56,486 nucleotides of DNA from Pseudomonadales bacterium (GCA_030749725.1 JASMJM010000079.1:1-56486); one strand, 5' to 3'; positions 35,324-45,309 are shown, numbered from the stretch's first letter. The notes: generated by a model not told the origin, from the sequence alone. Program-made: numbers and translations.

Positions 35324-36277
35324 GTGTATAAGATTTTTGTCGATGGTCAGGTTGGCACAACCGGTCTGCAGATTCACAGACATCTGCAAGATCGTGACGA
35401 CATTCAGCTTGTACAGATCGAAGACCAGGATCGCAAGAACGTGGCTGTTAAGAAGGAACTGCTGAACAGTTCGGATCTGGTTATTCTGTGTCTGCCTGAC
35501 GACGCGGCCAGACAATCCGTTGCCTTGATCGATACAGACGAGGTCAAGGTGCTGGACGCCAGCACCGCCCACCGAGTTAACGAGGATTGGGTGTACGGAT
35601 TGCCGGAACTCAGCAGCGAACAACGCAACAGGATAGGTTCAGCGCGCTTTGTCTCCAATCCCGGATGCTATCCAACGGCATTCATACTTCCGCTTGCACC
35701 ATTGATCCGCGATGGACTCCTGCCAGCGGACAGCCTGATTTCGGCTCACGCGATCTCGGGGTATACAGGTGGGGGACGCAAACTGATCGAACAATATGAG
35801 CAGCGATTGAAGGCCGACCGGAACGAATTTTGGCCCATTCGACCCTACGGCCTGCAACTGAATCACAAGCATCTTCCCGAGATGCAGCACTTTTCCGGAC
35901 TGGACAGTACGCCTCTGTTTACCCCGTCGGTAGGACCCTTTGCCCAGGGACTGCTGTTGCATATCCCTCTTTTCCGAAGCCAGCTATCCGCCGGAGTCGA
36001 TCTCGATTGTGTCTATGAGGCCCTGCTCTCCCGTTACCGCGGAGAAGCCTGCATTAAGATTCATCCTGTCAATGACGACACCGCTCTCGATGACGGATTC
36101 CTGGATCCGCAAGAAAACAATGACACCAATAGAGTCGATATATTTCTATACGGATCGGAGCGACAGCTGCTGCTGATAGCGCGACTGGACAATCTTGGCA
36201 AAGGCGCTTCAGGTGCAGCGGTCCAGAATCTCAATCTAATGCTAGGCTGTGAAGAATTGTACGGATTAGCCACTTGA
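35324..36277 (+). CDS. argC: N-acetyl-gamma-glutamyl-phosphate reductase, short (type 2) form
   Basis: 317 residues. NAD(P)-binding VDGQVGTTGLQIHRHL, catalytic Cys in SNPGCYPTAFIL, and HAISGYTGGGRK, which identify type 2 ArgC. The enzyme reduces N-acetylglutamyl phosphate in arginine synthesis. The GTG start at 35324 is preceded by three GGGG-bearing 10-base repeats. The aminotransferase gene begins in the next 11 bases. No other arg genes are in the window. Confidence 0.93.
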   Translation: MYKIFVDGQVGTTGLQIHRHLQDRDDIQLVQIEDQDRKNVAVKKELLNSSDLVILCLPDDAARQSVALIDTDEVKVLDASTAHRVNEDWVYGLPELSSEQRNRIGSARFVSNPGCYPTAFILPLAPLIRDGLLPADSLISAHAISGYTGGGRKLIEQYEQRLKADRNEFWPIRPYGLQLNHKHLPEMQHFSGLDSTPLFTPSVGPFAQGLLLHIPLFRSQLSAGVDLDCVYEALLSRYRGEACIKIHPVNDDTALDDGFLDPQENNDTNRVDIFLYGSERQLLLIARLDNLGKGASGAAVQNLNLMLGCEELYGLAT

Positions 36278-36288
36278 GGAGTAAAGCT

Positions 36289-37584
36289 GTGGAGTTCACT
36301 CAATTAACCCTTCAAGAACTGCTCGACCTACAGAAAGACCTGCAGAGTCAATTTGACGTCATCAAACAGGCCAACCTGAAACTGGACTTGACCCGCGGAA
36401 AACCTTCAGCGGAACAACTGAGTCTATCCAATTCACTGGACTCTATTCTGGACGCCTACTTCGTGTTGCAGGATGGTACCGATGTCAGAAACTACGGCGG
36501 CATTCTGGGCATCATGGAGGCACGAATACTGGGTTCTAAAATGCTCGGCACGCGCCCTGATGAAGTTCTTGCGGGCGGCAACAGTAGTCTGGCGCTGATG
36601 TATCAACTGATCAATTTCGCGCATCTGCACGGCCTGCAAGGTCCCGGTACATCCTGGCAAGCCGAAGCTCAGCAGCAACAGGGCCAGGTCAAATTCCTCT
36701 GTCCGGTACCGGGGTATGACAGACACTTTACCATCTGCGAGTTCTTCGGCATCGAAATGATCAACATTGCCTTCAATGACGACGGACCGGACATGGACAA
36801 AATCGAAGCACTGGTGGCGACGGATCCTCTCATCAAGGGCATCTGGTGCGTGCCGAAATACTCAAACCCAACGGGTCACACCTATTCGGATGACACCGTG
36901 AGGAGAATGGCGGCCCTTGGAAATTCAGCAGGTGCTAATTTTCGCGTCATGTGGGATAACGCTTATGTAGTCCATCACCTGACGGACAACCCGCCCCGCC
37001 TGCTCAACATCATGGAGGAATGCCGCAGCAAAGGAACTGAAGATAATCTGATAATCACCGGGTCGACCTCGAAGATCACTTTCGCCGGCGGCGGTATCTC
37101 ATTCCTGTGCAGCTCACGCGCCAATATCGACGCACTGGAAACGCACCTCACCGCATCCGTTATCGGTCAGGATAAGGTCAATCAACTGCGTCACGTACTG
37201 TTTCTCAAAGATCAGCAACATCTGCTGGATCACATGCAGAAACACAAACAGATTCTTAGGCCTAAATTCGATCACGTTGTGAAAGTTCTGGATGCAGAGT
37301 TGGCAGGCAAGGGAATGGGTAGCTGGACTGATCCCAAAGGAGGCTACTTTATCTCCTTCGACTCGCTTCCCGGTCTGGCAAAGAAGATCATCGCCCTAGC
37401 GGCAGAACTTGGTGTCAAGCTGACCCCGGCCGGCGCGACTTTCCCTTACCGCCAGGACGTTGAAGACACCAATATTCGCTTGGCGCCGACTTTCCCCCCC
37501 ATCGACGACCTCGATCAGGCCATGAAGGTATTCGTGGTGAGCGTGCAACTGGCATCGGTACAGCAGCGAATTCAGCAACTTTGA
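36289..37584 (+). CDS. Class I aminotransferase of the AspAT 1c/Asp_aminotransf type
   Basis: 431 residues. The family is recognised by LDLTRGKPSAEQLSL, DVRNYGGILGIMEAR, the PLP-proximal Asn in KYSNPTGHTYSDD, Asp/Tyr in VMWDNAYVVHHL and the Schiff-base Lys in TGSTSKITFAGGG. Members of this subgroup are aspartate aminotransferases in some bacteria. The GTG at 36289 is chosen because GAGGAG ends 7 bases upstream and overlaps the argC stop. A frame open to 36274 is unlikely to be used. Next to argC it could supply or consume glutamate or aspartate, but this is inference. Confidence 0.85.
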   Translation: MEFTQLTLQELLDLQKDLQSQFDVIKQANLKLDLTRGKPSAEQLSLSNSLDSILDAYFVLQDGTDVRNYGGILGIMEARILGSKMLGTRPDEVLAGGNSSLALMYQLINFAHLHGLQGPGTSWQAEAQQQQGQVKFLCPVPGYDRHFTICEFFGIEMINIAFNDDGPDMDKIEALVATDPLIKGIWCVPKYSNPTGHTYSDDTVRRMAALGNSAGANFRVMWDNAYVVHHLTDNPPRLLNIMEECRSKGTEDNLIITGSTSKITFAGGGISFLCSSRANIDALETHLTASVIGQDKVNQLRHVLFLKDQQHLLDHMQKHKQILRPKFDHVVKVLDAELAGKGMGSWTDPKGGYFISFDSLPGLAKKIIALAAELGVKLTPAGATFPYRQDVEDTNIRLAPTFPPIDDLDQAMKVFVVSVQLASVQQRIQQL

Positions 37585-37629
37585 TCCGCCCAGCATCATC
37601 TGTATCACCATCAACAGGTTGTTAGCACC

Positions 37630-39192
37630 ATGAAGCTGCACCTGCTGGATATCACCGTATTGCTGTTGTACTTTGCGGCGCTATTCTGCATGGGGCTGTA
37701 TTTCTCGAAAAGGAATGTTGATACGGAGCGTTATTTTCTGGGGGGACGCTCTTTCAAGGGTTGGGTGGTAGGTTTGAGCCTGGTGGGGACCTCTATCAGT
37801 TCCATCACCTTCCTGGCCTATCCGGGGGATGCCTTTAAGACAGCCTGGTTGCGTTATATTCCCAACCTGATGCTACCGATTGCCGTGCTGATCGCGGCCT
37901 ATGTTTTCCTGCCATTCTTTCGAAAAGGTCAGACGGTAACGGCGTACCAATACCTGGAGCATAGGTTCGGACCTTCGGTGAGAGTTTATGCAGCCACTGC
38001 ATTTATCATCGCCCAACTGGTCCGGGTCAGCATGATCCTTTATCTGATTTCTCTAGTGCTGCAGGAGATCACCGACTTCGACGCCACCACCTGCATTCTG
38101 ATCTCAGGAACCATCGTCGCCGTCTATACAATTTTGGGTGGCATCGAGGCCGTCATCTGGACCGATGTCATTCAAACCATTGTCTTGTTGCTCGGTGGAA
38201 TCGTCTGTGTGGGTATTATCGCATCGGAGATTCCGGGTGGTCTCAGCCAGATACTTGCCGTCGCGAGTGACCAGGACAAGCTTTCCTTTGCCGAAATGGT
38301 CGATGGAACTCTGCGGCCGGTATCCTGGGACCTTTCCTTCGGCAGTAAAACGGCAACCATGATGCTGTTCATCGGCTTGACCAACTGGCTTACCGAGTAC
38401 AGCAGCAATCAGAATACCGTGCAACGATTCTGCGCTACAGAAAGCGAGTCCGAAGCACGCAAAGCGATGTTTATCTGTGCTGCCTGCAGTCTTCCCATCT
38501 GGGCTTTCTTTATGTTTCTGGGTACAGCTCTGTACGTCTTCTTTCAGCTTTTTCCGGCTACCCAAGCGGCCGAGATCCTGGCAGGCACCCGAAAAGCAGA
38601 AGAGATCCTGCCCTTCTTTATTACTCACTATTTACCTGCCGGTCTTATCGGCCTTGTCATAGCCGCAGCTCTGGCGGCCGCTATGTCTTCACTGGATTCG
38701 AGCATAAACGCCATTTCCACGGTGAGTATCGTTGATATCTATCGGCGCCACCTGGCCAAGGACAAATCAGAACAGCACTACCTGAGAACCGCATGGATCG
38801 TTGCGACCTCATCTGCCGTAATCATGATGGCCGGTGCAATCTACCTCATTCATGCGGACACCAAAACACTACAGGACACAGCTACCATCCTGGTTTCTCT
38901 GCTGGGTGGCGGATTGCTGGGAATCTATGCCATCGGCTTTCTAACCGATAAGGGGGATGCCAGAAGCGTCTGGCTCGGAATAGCCGGCACTATGCTCTTC
39001 ACCGCCTGGACCGTTCTTTCGAGCAATCAACTGGTGCCGGCCTTCCTGAGTGTTCCCTTTGATCTGTATTACACTGGCCTCATGGGCAATTTCCTGATGT
39101 TCTTTCTGATATACGCCACTTCCGTACTTCTGGTAACATCCGATCGCAACCTGCGCGGATTGACCATCTGGAATTCTTCGGACGAACAGTGA
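37630..39192 (+). CDS. Sodium:solute symporter (SSS family)
   Basis: 520 residues with about 13 predicted membrane helices. Typical SSS segments: RYFLGGRSFKGWVVGLSLVGTSISSITFLAYPG, GIEAVIWTDVIQTIVLLLGG and MLFIGLTNWLTEYSSNQNTVQRF, which is the sodium-binding helix region. Substrate is not predictable from sequence: sugars, proline, pantothenate and others use this family. It follows the aminotransferase by 45 bases on the same strand. Confidence 0.92.
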   Translation: MKLHLLDITVLLLYFAALFCMGLYFSKRNVDTERYFLGGRSFKGWVVGLSLVGTSISSITFLAYPGDAFKTAWLRYIPNLMLPIAVLIAAYVFLPFFRKGQTVTAYQYLEHRFGPSVRVYAATAFIIAQLVRVSMILYLISLVLQEITDFDATTCILISGTIVAVYTILGGIEAVIWTDVIQTIVLLLGGIVCVGIIASEIPGGLSQILAVASDQDKLSFAEMVDGTLRPVSWDLSFGSKTATMMLFIGLTNWLTEYSSNQNTVQRFCATESESEARKAMFICAACSLPIWAFFMFLGTALYVFFQLFPATQAAEILAGTRKAEEILPFFITHYLPAGLIGLVIAAALAAAMSSLDSSINAISTVSIVDIYRRHLAKDKSEQHYLRTAWIVATSSAVIMMAGAIYLIHADTKTLQDTATILVSLLGGGLLGIYAIGFLTDKGDARSVWLGIAGTMLFTAWTVLSSNQLVPAFLSVPFDLYYTGLMGNFLMFFLIYATSVLLVTSDRNLRGLTIWNSSDEQ

Positions 39193-39299
39193 ATAAGTTT
39201 TGAGAGAAACTACCGACCCTCATTCACACAATCTCTTGTCACTGACAAGCGACAGAGCTAAGGGGCTGCCGGCTGGCATAGTGTCAGATTCAGGCAGAG

Positions 39300-40529
39300 A
39301 TGCAATCCATGCCTGAAGACTTTTCCAGCCTTGAATTACCGTCTGAATTGGTTGACGCCATTGCAGAGCTGCAGTTTCACACCTGTACACCGGTTCAAGC
39401 TGAAGTCTTACCCCATGCCCTTGATGGTGCGGACATCGTCAGTCAGGCTCAGACTGGCACCGGCAAGACAGCGGCCTTTCTCATCACCCTGATTGCTTAC
39501 CATCTTGAAAATCCTGAAATAGATCCACGCCCCGCCGGTACCCCCTTTGCACTCATCGTTGCACCAACGCGCGAACTGGCAATACAGATATCAGACGATG
39601 CAATGGATCTTGCCAAATTCACTGACATTAAGATAGTGACCCTGATGGGAGGGATCGACTATGAAAAACAGAAACGGCAGTGCCGAGGGGTAATCGACAT
39701 TCTGGTTGCCACCCCCGGTCGTTTGCTGGACTTCTGTAGATCATCCGTTGTAGATCTGAGACGCATTGAAACACTGGTCATCGATGAAGCGGATCGCATG
39801 TTGAGCATGGGCTTTATTCCAGATATCAAAGCGATCATCAGACAGACTCCCAGGAAAGAACAGCGACAGACACTGCTGTTCAGCGCTACCTTAAGCGACG
39901 ATATTCGTCGACTCGCATCCCAATGGACCCAAGAACCCATTAAGATCGAAATCGAACCTGAACAAGTGGCAGTGCAATCTGTTACACAGTTGGTTTATCT
40001 GATTCCCTACGAACAAAAATATGCCTTGCTCTACAATCTGATCACCAGTCTACAACTGGATCGGGTGCTGGTATTCGTCAACCGACGCGACCAGGCGAGG
40101 CATTTGGAAAATCGTCTACATCGAAATGGCATAAACAGTGGTCTACTCACCGGCGATGTGCCGCAACGGAAACGTATCAGAACTCTGGAAGATTTTAAGT
40201 CAGGTAACATTCACATTCTGGTAGCAACCGACGTGGCGGGTCGCGGAATCCATGTAGAAGAAATCAGTCACGTCATTAACTACAATCTTCCTGAAGACTC
40301 GGAAGACTACGTACACCGCATCGGCCGTACCGGACGGGCCGGCGCTGAAGGTATCTCCATCAGTTTCGCCTGCGAAACCGACGCGTTTCAAATACCAGCT
40401 ATAGAAGAACTGTTAGGATATCCGCTAAAGCATGTTCATCCGGCAGATGAGTTGCTCGCACCAACGCCAGCACCGGTTCGTTCTTCCCGGCCTTCACTTC
40501 CCGTGAAAAAAAACCGACGCAGAAGGTAA
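39300..40529 (+). CDS. DEAD-box RNA helicase, RhlB-like
   Basis: 409 residues. Q motif HTCTPVQAEVLPHAL, Walker A AQTGTGKT, PTRELA, DEAD in VIDEADRML, SAT in FSATLSDD, and HRIGRTGRAG. The post-core segment IEELLGYPLKHVHPADELLAP and a short basic RRRR tail resemble RhlB, the RNase E-associated helicase. ATG at 39300 or 39309 (MPEDFSSLELP) could start it. Transcribed alone or with the ABC genes that follow 35 bases later. Confidence 0.92.
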   Translation: MQSMPEDFSSLELPSELVDAIAELQFHTCTPVQAEVLPHALDGADIVSQAQTGTGKTAAFLITLIAYHLENPEIDPRPAGTPFALIVAPTRELAIQISDDAMDLAKFTDIKIVTLMGGIDYEKQKRQCRGVIDILVATPGRLLDFCRSSVVDLRRIETLVIDEADRMLSMGFIPDIKAIIRQTPRKEQRQTLLFSATLSDDIRRLASQWTQEPIKIEIEPEQVAVQSVTQLVYLIPYEQKYALLYNLITSLQLDRVLVFVNRRDQARHLENRLHRNGINSGLLTGDVPQRKRIRTLEDFKSGNIHILVATDVAGRGIHVEEISHVINYNLPEDSEDYVHRIGRTGRAGAEGISISFACETDAFQIPAIEELLGYPLKHVHPADELLAPTPAPVRSSRPSLPVKKNRRRR

Positions 40530-40564
40530 GCTGTAGCCGCAGCACTATTGCAGATAGGAACAAC

Positions 40565-41539
40565 ATGGTTGCCGCCGTACTTGCAGACGGACTGCACAAG
40601 ACCTACCAGGTACCGGTTCGGGGAGCCGGTATCCAGGCAGCCCTGAAGAGTTTGGTGCATCGAGAAACAGAGGCCGTGCAAGCCGTCAAGAATGTCAATC
40701 TGGAAATCGCTGAGGGCGAAGTTGTGGGTTTTCTGGGCCCAAATGGTGCAGGAAAGACGACTACGATCAAGATGTTAACCGGCCTGCTCCACCCCACCAC
40801 TGGAATCGCACAAGTGTTTGGGTATCAACCTGCCAAGCGGGAACACCAGTTCCTTATGCAGATCACCCTGGTAATGGGACAACGCAATCAACTTCTCTGG
40901 GATATTCCGGTCATCGATTCGTTTGACCGCAATCGAGTGATCTACAAAGTATCGAAGACTGACTACGAGAAAACCCTGGATGAGCTGGTCGCTCTGCTCG
41001 ACCTTGATTCGCTGCTCCACAAACCGGTGCGTAATCTTTCCCTCGGGGAAAGAATGAAGTGTGAGATCGCGGTGGCTCTTCTGCATCGACCGCGCATGTT
41101 GTTTCTGGACGAACCGACCATCGGACTGGACGTGACCATGCAGCGAAAGTTAAGGGAGTTCATCACTCAATATAATCAGCAGACAGGTGCAACCGTACTG
41201 TTGACCAGCCACTACATGGCAGACGTCCAGGCCCTGTGCAAACGCGTGATCGTCATTCATCACGGCAGCATTCTGTTCGATGGCTATCTCGACCACCTGG
41301 TACAGCGCTTTACAGCTCACAAGACGATATCGATCAAACTGAGTGATCCCCTGGTGGATCTATCCGGCTACGGCGAATTGATCACCCGATCGGAAGAACA
41401 GGCAGCCTTTCGGATACCCAACAGAGAAGCCGCCAACTTCACCAGCAGGCTGTTGCGGGACCTGGATATCGTAGACCTGACGGTGGAGGACCCCCCAATC
41501 GAAGAGATCATCGAATCGGTATTCAACCAAAGTGCTTAG
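40565..41539 (+). CDS. ABC-2 type exporter ATP-binding protein
   Basis: 324 residues. Walker A GPNGAGKTT, signature LSLGERMKCEIAVAL, Walker B MLFLDEPTIGLD, and H-loop TSHYM. The longer C-terminal part (about 250-324) follows the pattern of ABC-2 exporters paired with DUF990 permeases. Together with the two downstream permeases it forms a complete exporter. The permease gene at 41532 overlaps the 3' end by eight bases. Substrate unknown. Confidence 0.93.
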   Translation: MVAAVLADGLHKTYQVPVRGAGIQAALKSLVHRETEAVQAVKNVNLEIAEGEVVGFLGPNGAGKTTTIKMLTGLLHPTTGIAQVFGYQPAKREHQFLMQITLVMGQRNQLLWDIPVIDSFDRNRVIYKVSKTDYEKTLDELVALLDLDSLLHKPVRNLSLGERMKCEIAVALLHRPRMLFLDEPTIGLDVTMQRKLREFITQYNQQTGATVLLTSHYMADVQALCKRVIVIHHGSILFDGYLDHLVQRFTAHKTISIKLSDPLVDLSGYGELITRSEEQAAFRIPNREAANFTSRLLRDLDIVDLTVEDPPIEEIIESVFNQSA

Positions 41540-42338
41540 ATATTACCTCAACCTTTATCCCGCGTTTCTCCGCATCGCCGTGTTGGCACAGATTCAGTAT
41601 CGTGCTTCCGGTGTTATCTGGATGATCGGCTCCATCATCGAGCCGGTCATCTTCCTGGTGGTCTGGTCCAGGGTTGCTCGAGCCAGGGGCGGCGAGGTAG
41701 GTGGCTATGCTGAGAACGAATTCGCCGCCTACTATATCGTCCTGATGCTGGTCAACCATGTGACGTTCACCTGGATCATGCATGTCTTTCAAAGCAGGAT
41801 CCAGTTCGGTCAACTGTCATTCCAGCTGATGCGACCGGTTCATCCGATACATGAGGATCTGTCGGACAACGTCGCCTACAAGATCGTACAGTTGACCGTC
41901 ATGTTGCCCGCCGTAATTATCCTGATCCTGATCTTTCAACCGAAATTCAATTTTGAGATGTGGTCCCTGTTGCTGGCAGTGCCGGCCATCATCCTGGCAC
42001 TTGCAGTCAGATTCACGCTCGAGTGGACCCTTGCGTTAGTTGCGTTTTGGACGACTCGGGTAAACGCCATCAATCAAAGCTATTTCGCCATCATCATGTT
42101 TTTCTCAGGACGGGTGGCTCCCATGGCCCTGCTGCCGGTCACAATCCAATCCATCGCTTCTGCACTGCCCTTTTACTACATGATCGCCTTCCCGGTGGAA
42201 CTCCTACTGGGCAAACTGACTCCCGCGCAGGCACTGACAAACATCGTGATCCAGCTGGGCTGGCTGGCGTTCGCCCTTATGCTCCTCGTTAGCTTATGGA
42301 AAGTAGCCGTTAAACAATACTCGGCAGTGGGAAACTGA
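41532..42338 (+). CDS. ABC-2 type permease, DUF990-like (first of two)
   Basis: 268 residues with six predicted membrane helices. DUF990-type pattern: IQYRASGVIWMIGSIIEPVIFLVVWSRVA, YYIVLMLVNHVTFTWIMHVF and SFQLMRPVHPIHEDLSDNVAYKI. GTG start overlaps the ATPase gene, indicating translational coupling. Its stop overlaps the start of the second permease (42338). Confidence 0.9.
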   Translation: MLRYYLNLYPAFLRIAVLAQIQYRASGVIWMIGSIIEPVIFLVVWSRVARARGGEVGGYAENEFAAYYIVLMLVNHVTFTWIMHVFQSRIQFGQLSFQLMRPVHPIHEDLSDNVAYKIVQLTVMLPAVIILILIFQPKFNFEMWSLLLAVPAIILALAVRFTLEWTLALVAFWTTRVNAINQSYFAIIMFFSGRVAPMALLPVTIQSIASALPFYYMIAFPVELLLGKLTPAQALTNIVIQLGWLAFALMLLVSLWKVAVKQYSAVGN

Positions 42339-43126
42339 TGATCGAATTCTTTCGACTGGCCAACGTATTCCTGCGTATCGGCGCCATGAACGAAATGGCC
42401 TACCGGGCCAATTTCTGGATACAGACATTTGAGTCTCTTCTGTCCATGGCAACTGCACTGGCCACCATAGCAATCGTATTCAACCAGACCGACAGTTTGG
42501 GCGGCTGGCAGCGAGCGGAGTTGATCAGTCTGCTGGGCGTCTATTTTCTGGTGCTCGGAACGATCAACCTGGTGGTTTCGCCCAGCCTCGGCCGATTCAT
42601 GGAGGAAGTGGTGGATGGCCGCCTGGACTTTACCCTCACCAAACCAGCGGACGCACAGCTTCTGGTCAGCATCTCCGAGTTTCGCATCTGGAAAATCCTC
42701 GACGTCATCCTCGGCCTGATCGTTCTATCCATGGGTCTTCTCACCAAAGCCGAAGCAACCAGTTTCGCATCAGCGCTGGTGTTCGGCATCACCCTCCTGG
42801 CAGCCGGGGCCATCGTCTACAGCTTCTGGATCATTCTGGCGACCCTGGCATTCTGGTTCATCCGTATCGAAAACATCACCATGATCTTCTGGTCCATGTA
42901 CACCGCCGGCCGCTGGCCCGTAACCATCTACCCGCCCTGGCTAAAATGGATCCTCACCCTGCTGGTACCAGTAGCATTCGCCGTCACCGTACCGGCACAA
43001 GCCCTGTCAGGACGACTGACCTTCAATACCCTTATGAGCGCAGTCCTGCTAGCTGTCGCCCTGGTGTTCATCTCGAGATGGTTCTGGAAGCTAGGTGTGA
43101 AGTCATATTCGGGAGCATCGGCGTAA
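42338..43126 (+). CDS. ABC-2 type permease, DUF990-like (second of two)
   Basis: 262 residues, six predicted membrane helices. Opens IEFFRLANVFLRIGAMNEMAYRANFWIQTFESL and contains RFMEEVVDGRLDFTLTKPADAQLLVS and FRIWKILDVILGLIVLSMG, the counterpart of the first permease. ATG overlaps the preceding stop by one base. Together with 40565-42338 it makes an exporter of unknown substrate. Confidence 0.9.
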   Translation: MIEFFRLANVFLRIGAMNEMAYRANFWIQTFESLLSMATALATIAIVFNQTDSLGGWQRAELISLLGVYFLVLGTINLVVSPSLGRFMEEVVDGRLDFTLTKPADAQLLVSISEFRIWKILDVILGLIVLSMGLLTKAEATSFASALVFGITLLAAGAIVYSFWIILATLAFWFIRIENITMIFWSMYTAGRWPVTIYPPWLKWILTLLVPVAFAVTVPAQALSGRLTFNTLMSAVLLAVALVFISRWFWKLGVKSYSGASA

Positions 43127-43442
43127 ACCGATCCTGCTAGTCAATTGGTTGGTCGTAATCGAAGGGGGCCACTGTGCACAGGAAGTGTCTACCCTACGGA
43201 CCCTGGACTCAATACCAAAAGCGTGTATTACTTTGAGGGAAACGGACTTTAAGACTGATTGACGAGGAACCTGGAACTCAACGCTACCTACACCGGTCTA
43301 AATCCCTTACCACTGGCGTGTTCTAAGACAAATCAGCAGTACTGCAAGCGACGGAAATCTATGTGGCTAACGTATAAACATCGACCACGGCAAGGTGTAG
43401 ATCTGCTATAATGATCCGGCGCTGCAGAAACGAAGGCGAGCC
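43127..43442. other. Gap between the exporter and the coiled-coil protein gene
   Basis: 316 bases without a credible gene. The last 40 bases hold an extended -10 promoter for the downstream gene. The rest shows no terminator hairpin and no repeat that I can see. Confidence 0.5.
43404..43412 (+). promoter_or_regulatory. Extended -10 promoter for the coiled-coil protein gene
   Basis: TGCTATAAT, a TGn extension with a perfect TATAAT box (43407-43412), lies 30 bases before the ATG at 43443. No good -35 hexamer is present at 17 bases, as usual for extended -10 promoters. Expected transcription start near 43419. Confidence 0.6.
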
Positions 43443-44645
43443 ATGAAAAACCTGCTTCTAGTTATTTCCATTACCGTGAATGTTTTTCTCGTTTACACAT
43501 TCATTAATCTCAGCAGTGAAGATCCCCCGGCAGCTTCGCAGGGCGTTGAAGTCGAGCGGGGCCCGGTCTCGGAGCAACCGCCCCTCGAGAGAACGGTTGA
43601 CAGGGGTGAAGAGCCACCTTTGCTGCAGCCGGAGGATCAGCCGTCGGACCACTTTGAATACCTGGACTATTTGCGTCAGCAAGATCTGTCCGAGTCGGAG
43701 ATCAAGCAAATCCTGCTGGCCAGAATCGACTCGGAATACAAGAATCTGGAGCGCGAGCAGACTGAGGAGTATAGATATTGGCAAAATCCCAGCAGGGACC
43801 GCAAAGAAATGATGCTTCAGCAGCTGGCTTGGGCGGCAGAGAAAAGAGACATCTTGCGGGAATTGTTCGGTGACTCAGTGATGGATGACCCGGTCTTTGA
43901 GGATTTGTTTAGACCCCTTAACAAGAAACTGGGTTTTCTCTCGTCCGATGCGCAGATTGCGTTGCAGGAACTGATGCTGACAAGTCAGGCGGAGACTTCC
44001 TCCATGTTTGGGCGGGGCTTTATCAGAGAATATCGGCAAGACCGGCTGACTGCCAATGAATCCATGCTCGCTGCAATCGAGGAACTGCTGACACCGGAAG
44101 AATTCCTGGAGTACCAGCTACGTGAATCACGCACTGCCAATATGATGCGCAGGTCGATGGATGGATATGACTACGGTGAGCAGGAGTTCAGAGATATCTT
44201 TGCAATAAGACAATCCACTGAAATACGACCCGGTCAATCCGGATCCGATATGCGCGACCCCCAGGTACGTGCGGAACTGCAGTCGGCACGTGCAGACGTC
44301 GACAATCAGATTAGAGAATATCTGGGCGAAGACCGCTACCAGGAACTGGAACGGGTGCAGGATCCTCTCTATCGCTCGCTGCAGGCCATAGGTGAGCGAT
44401 ATGGTAATTCTGAGGAGGATGTGATTGCTGCGTATGAAATCACCACCAATTCAAAGGGGCAGATCGATGAGATCAGAAGAAACCAGTCACTCTCATCGGA
44501 ACAGAGACGTACTGAGATGCAAGAGCTGAATGAACAGACCCTGGAAGAGATCGAGGCGGTCGTCGGTGAGGAGGCAGCTAGATCCATCCAGAGTAATGCT
44601 GCACAGTTCAGATATGGCCGTCCTGAACACCGAGGACCTCGTTAG
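43443..44645 (+). CDS. Membrane-anchored periplasmic coiled-coil protein of unknown function
   Basis: 400 residues. One N-terminal hydrophobic segment (LLLVISITVNVFLVYTFI) without clear cleavage, a Pro/Glu-rich linker, then a highly charged, mainly helical body. YLDYLRQQDLSESEIKQILLARIDSEY followed by YWQNP and LRELFGD is a pattern I have seen in poorly characterised secreted proteins with a YxxxLRxxGxxExxIxDI module. I cannot name a function. It has its own extended -10 promoter. Its 3' end overlaps the convergent methyltransferase gene by 38 bases. Coiled coils dominate the remainder (about 90-390). Confidence 0.75.
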   Translation: MKNLLLVISITVNVFLVYTFINLSSEDPPAASQGVEVERGPVSEQPPLERTVDRGEEPPLLQPEDQPSDHFEYLDYLRQQDLSESEIKQILLARIDSEYKNLEREQTEEYRYWQNPSRDRKEMMLQQLAWAAEKRDILRELFGDSVMDDPVFEDLFRPLNKKLGFLSSDAQIALQELMLTSQAETSSMFGRGFIREYRQDRLTANESMLAAIEELLTPEEFLEYQLRESRTANMMRRSMDGYDYGEQEFRDIFAIRQSTEIRPGQSGSDMRDPQVRAELQSARADVDNQIREYLGEDRYQELERVQDPLYRSLQAIGERYGNSEEDVIAAYEITTNSKGQIDEIRRNQSLSSEQRRTEMQELNEQTLEEIEAVVGEEAARSIQSNAAQFRYGRPEHRGPR

Positions 44646-45309
44646 TAGGCATGAGTTTCAGATACCACTGGCGCGATATCGCCGGTCGCATGGGATGGAT
44701 GCCCACCACCTGTAACCCCGCATCGATGGCATCTCTCTTCATCTGACTGAAATGAATCGGCAGTCGGTCGGTGGATTTGTTTTTTCTAAGATAATTGCCA
44801 ATGTGAAAGAACATAGCATCTGATGAGAGATTACAAAAGAAAGATACGATCAGATACTCCCGTGCAATTCGCTTCAGTTCCCGCAAACCGGTCACCCTTA
44901 CCTCAGGCTCGCGAAAGTGGTGAAACATACGATTGCAGATCACCACATCGAAACTGTTATCTTCAAAGCCGGTATCTAACACATCAGCTACGGCATAGTC
45001 CACATTGGCTTTGACTTGCCGAGATTCAGCGTATTTCTGCGCTTCCATGAGCATGAGTGGGGCTACATCCGCAGCGGTAACCCGATATCCAAGCCCCACT
45101 AAATCCGGTATCAATCGGCCCGCCCCACAGGGGATATCCAGTACATGAGCGCCTTTGGCAGTATCGGTGAGTGCTTTGCTGATACACTTGATTTCCCGCA
45201 CGTGCGTTTTAGAATTCATCAGGCGCTGCGCGTACTTGCTGACTTCCTCTGTATCGAAATAGCGCTTGCGATATTCCTAATGAGATGTTTGCAGTTCGTT
45301 GCCGCTCAT
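44608..45309 (-). pseudogene. Class I SAM methyltransferase with an in-frame amber codon near the start (copy 2 of 3)
   Basis: From the first ATG after the stop (45219) the frame is a 203-residue methyltransferase: VLDIPCGAGRLIPDL, VTAADVAPLML and FDVVICNRMFHHFREP. The family's N-terminal helix lies upstream in the same frame (YFDTEEVSKYAQRLMN), followed at 45277-45279 by TAG (CAT-TAG-GAA-TAT), and upstream again by ATG 45309 (MSGNELQTSH). So the most natural gene is 234 codons with one premature TAG at codon 11. No usual start codon lies between the TAG and 45219. Options are a pseudogene, a sequencing error, or initiation inside at 45219, losing the helix. Confidence 0.65.
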
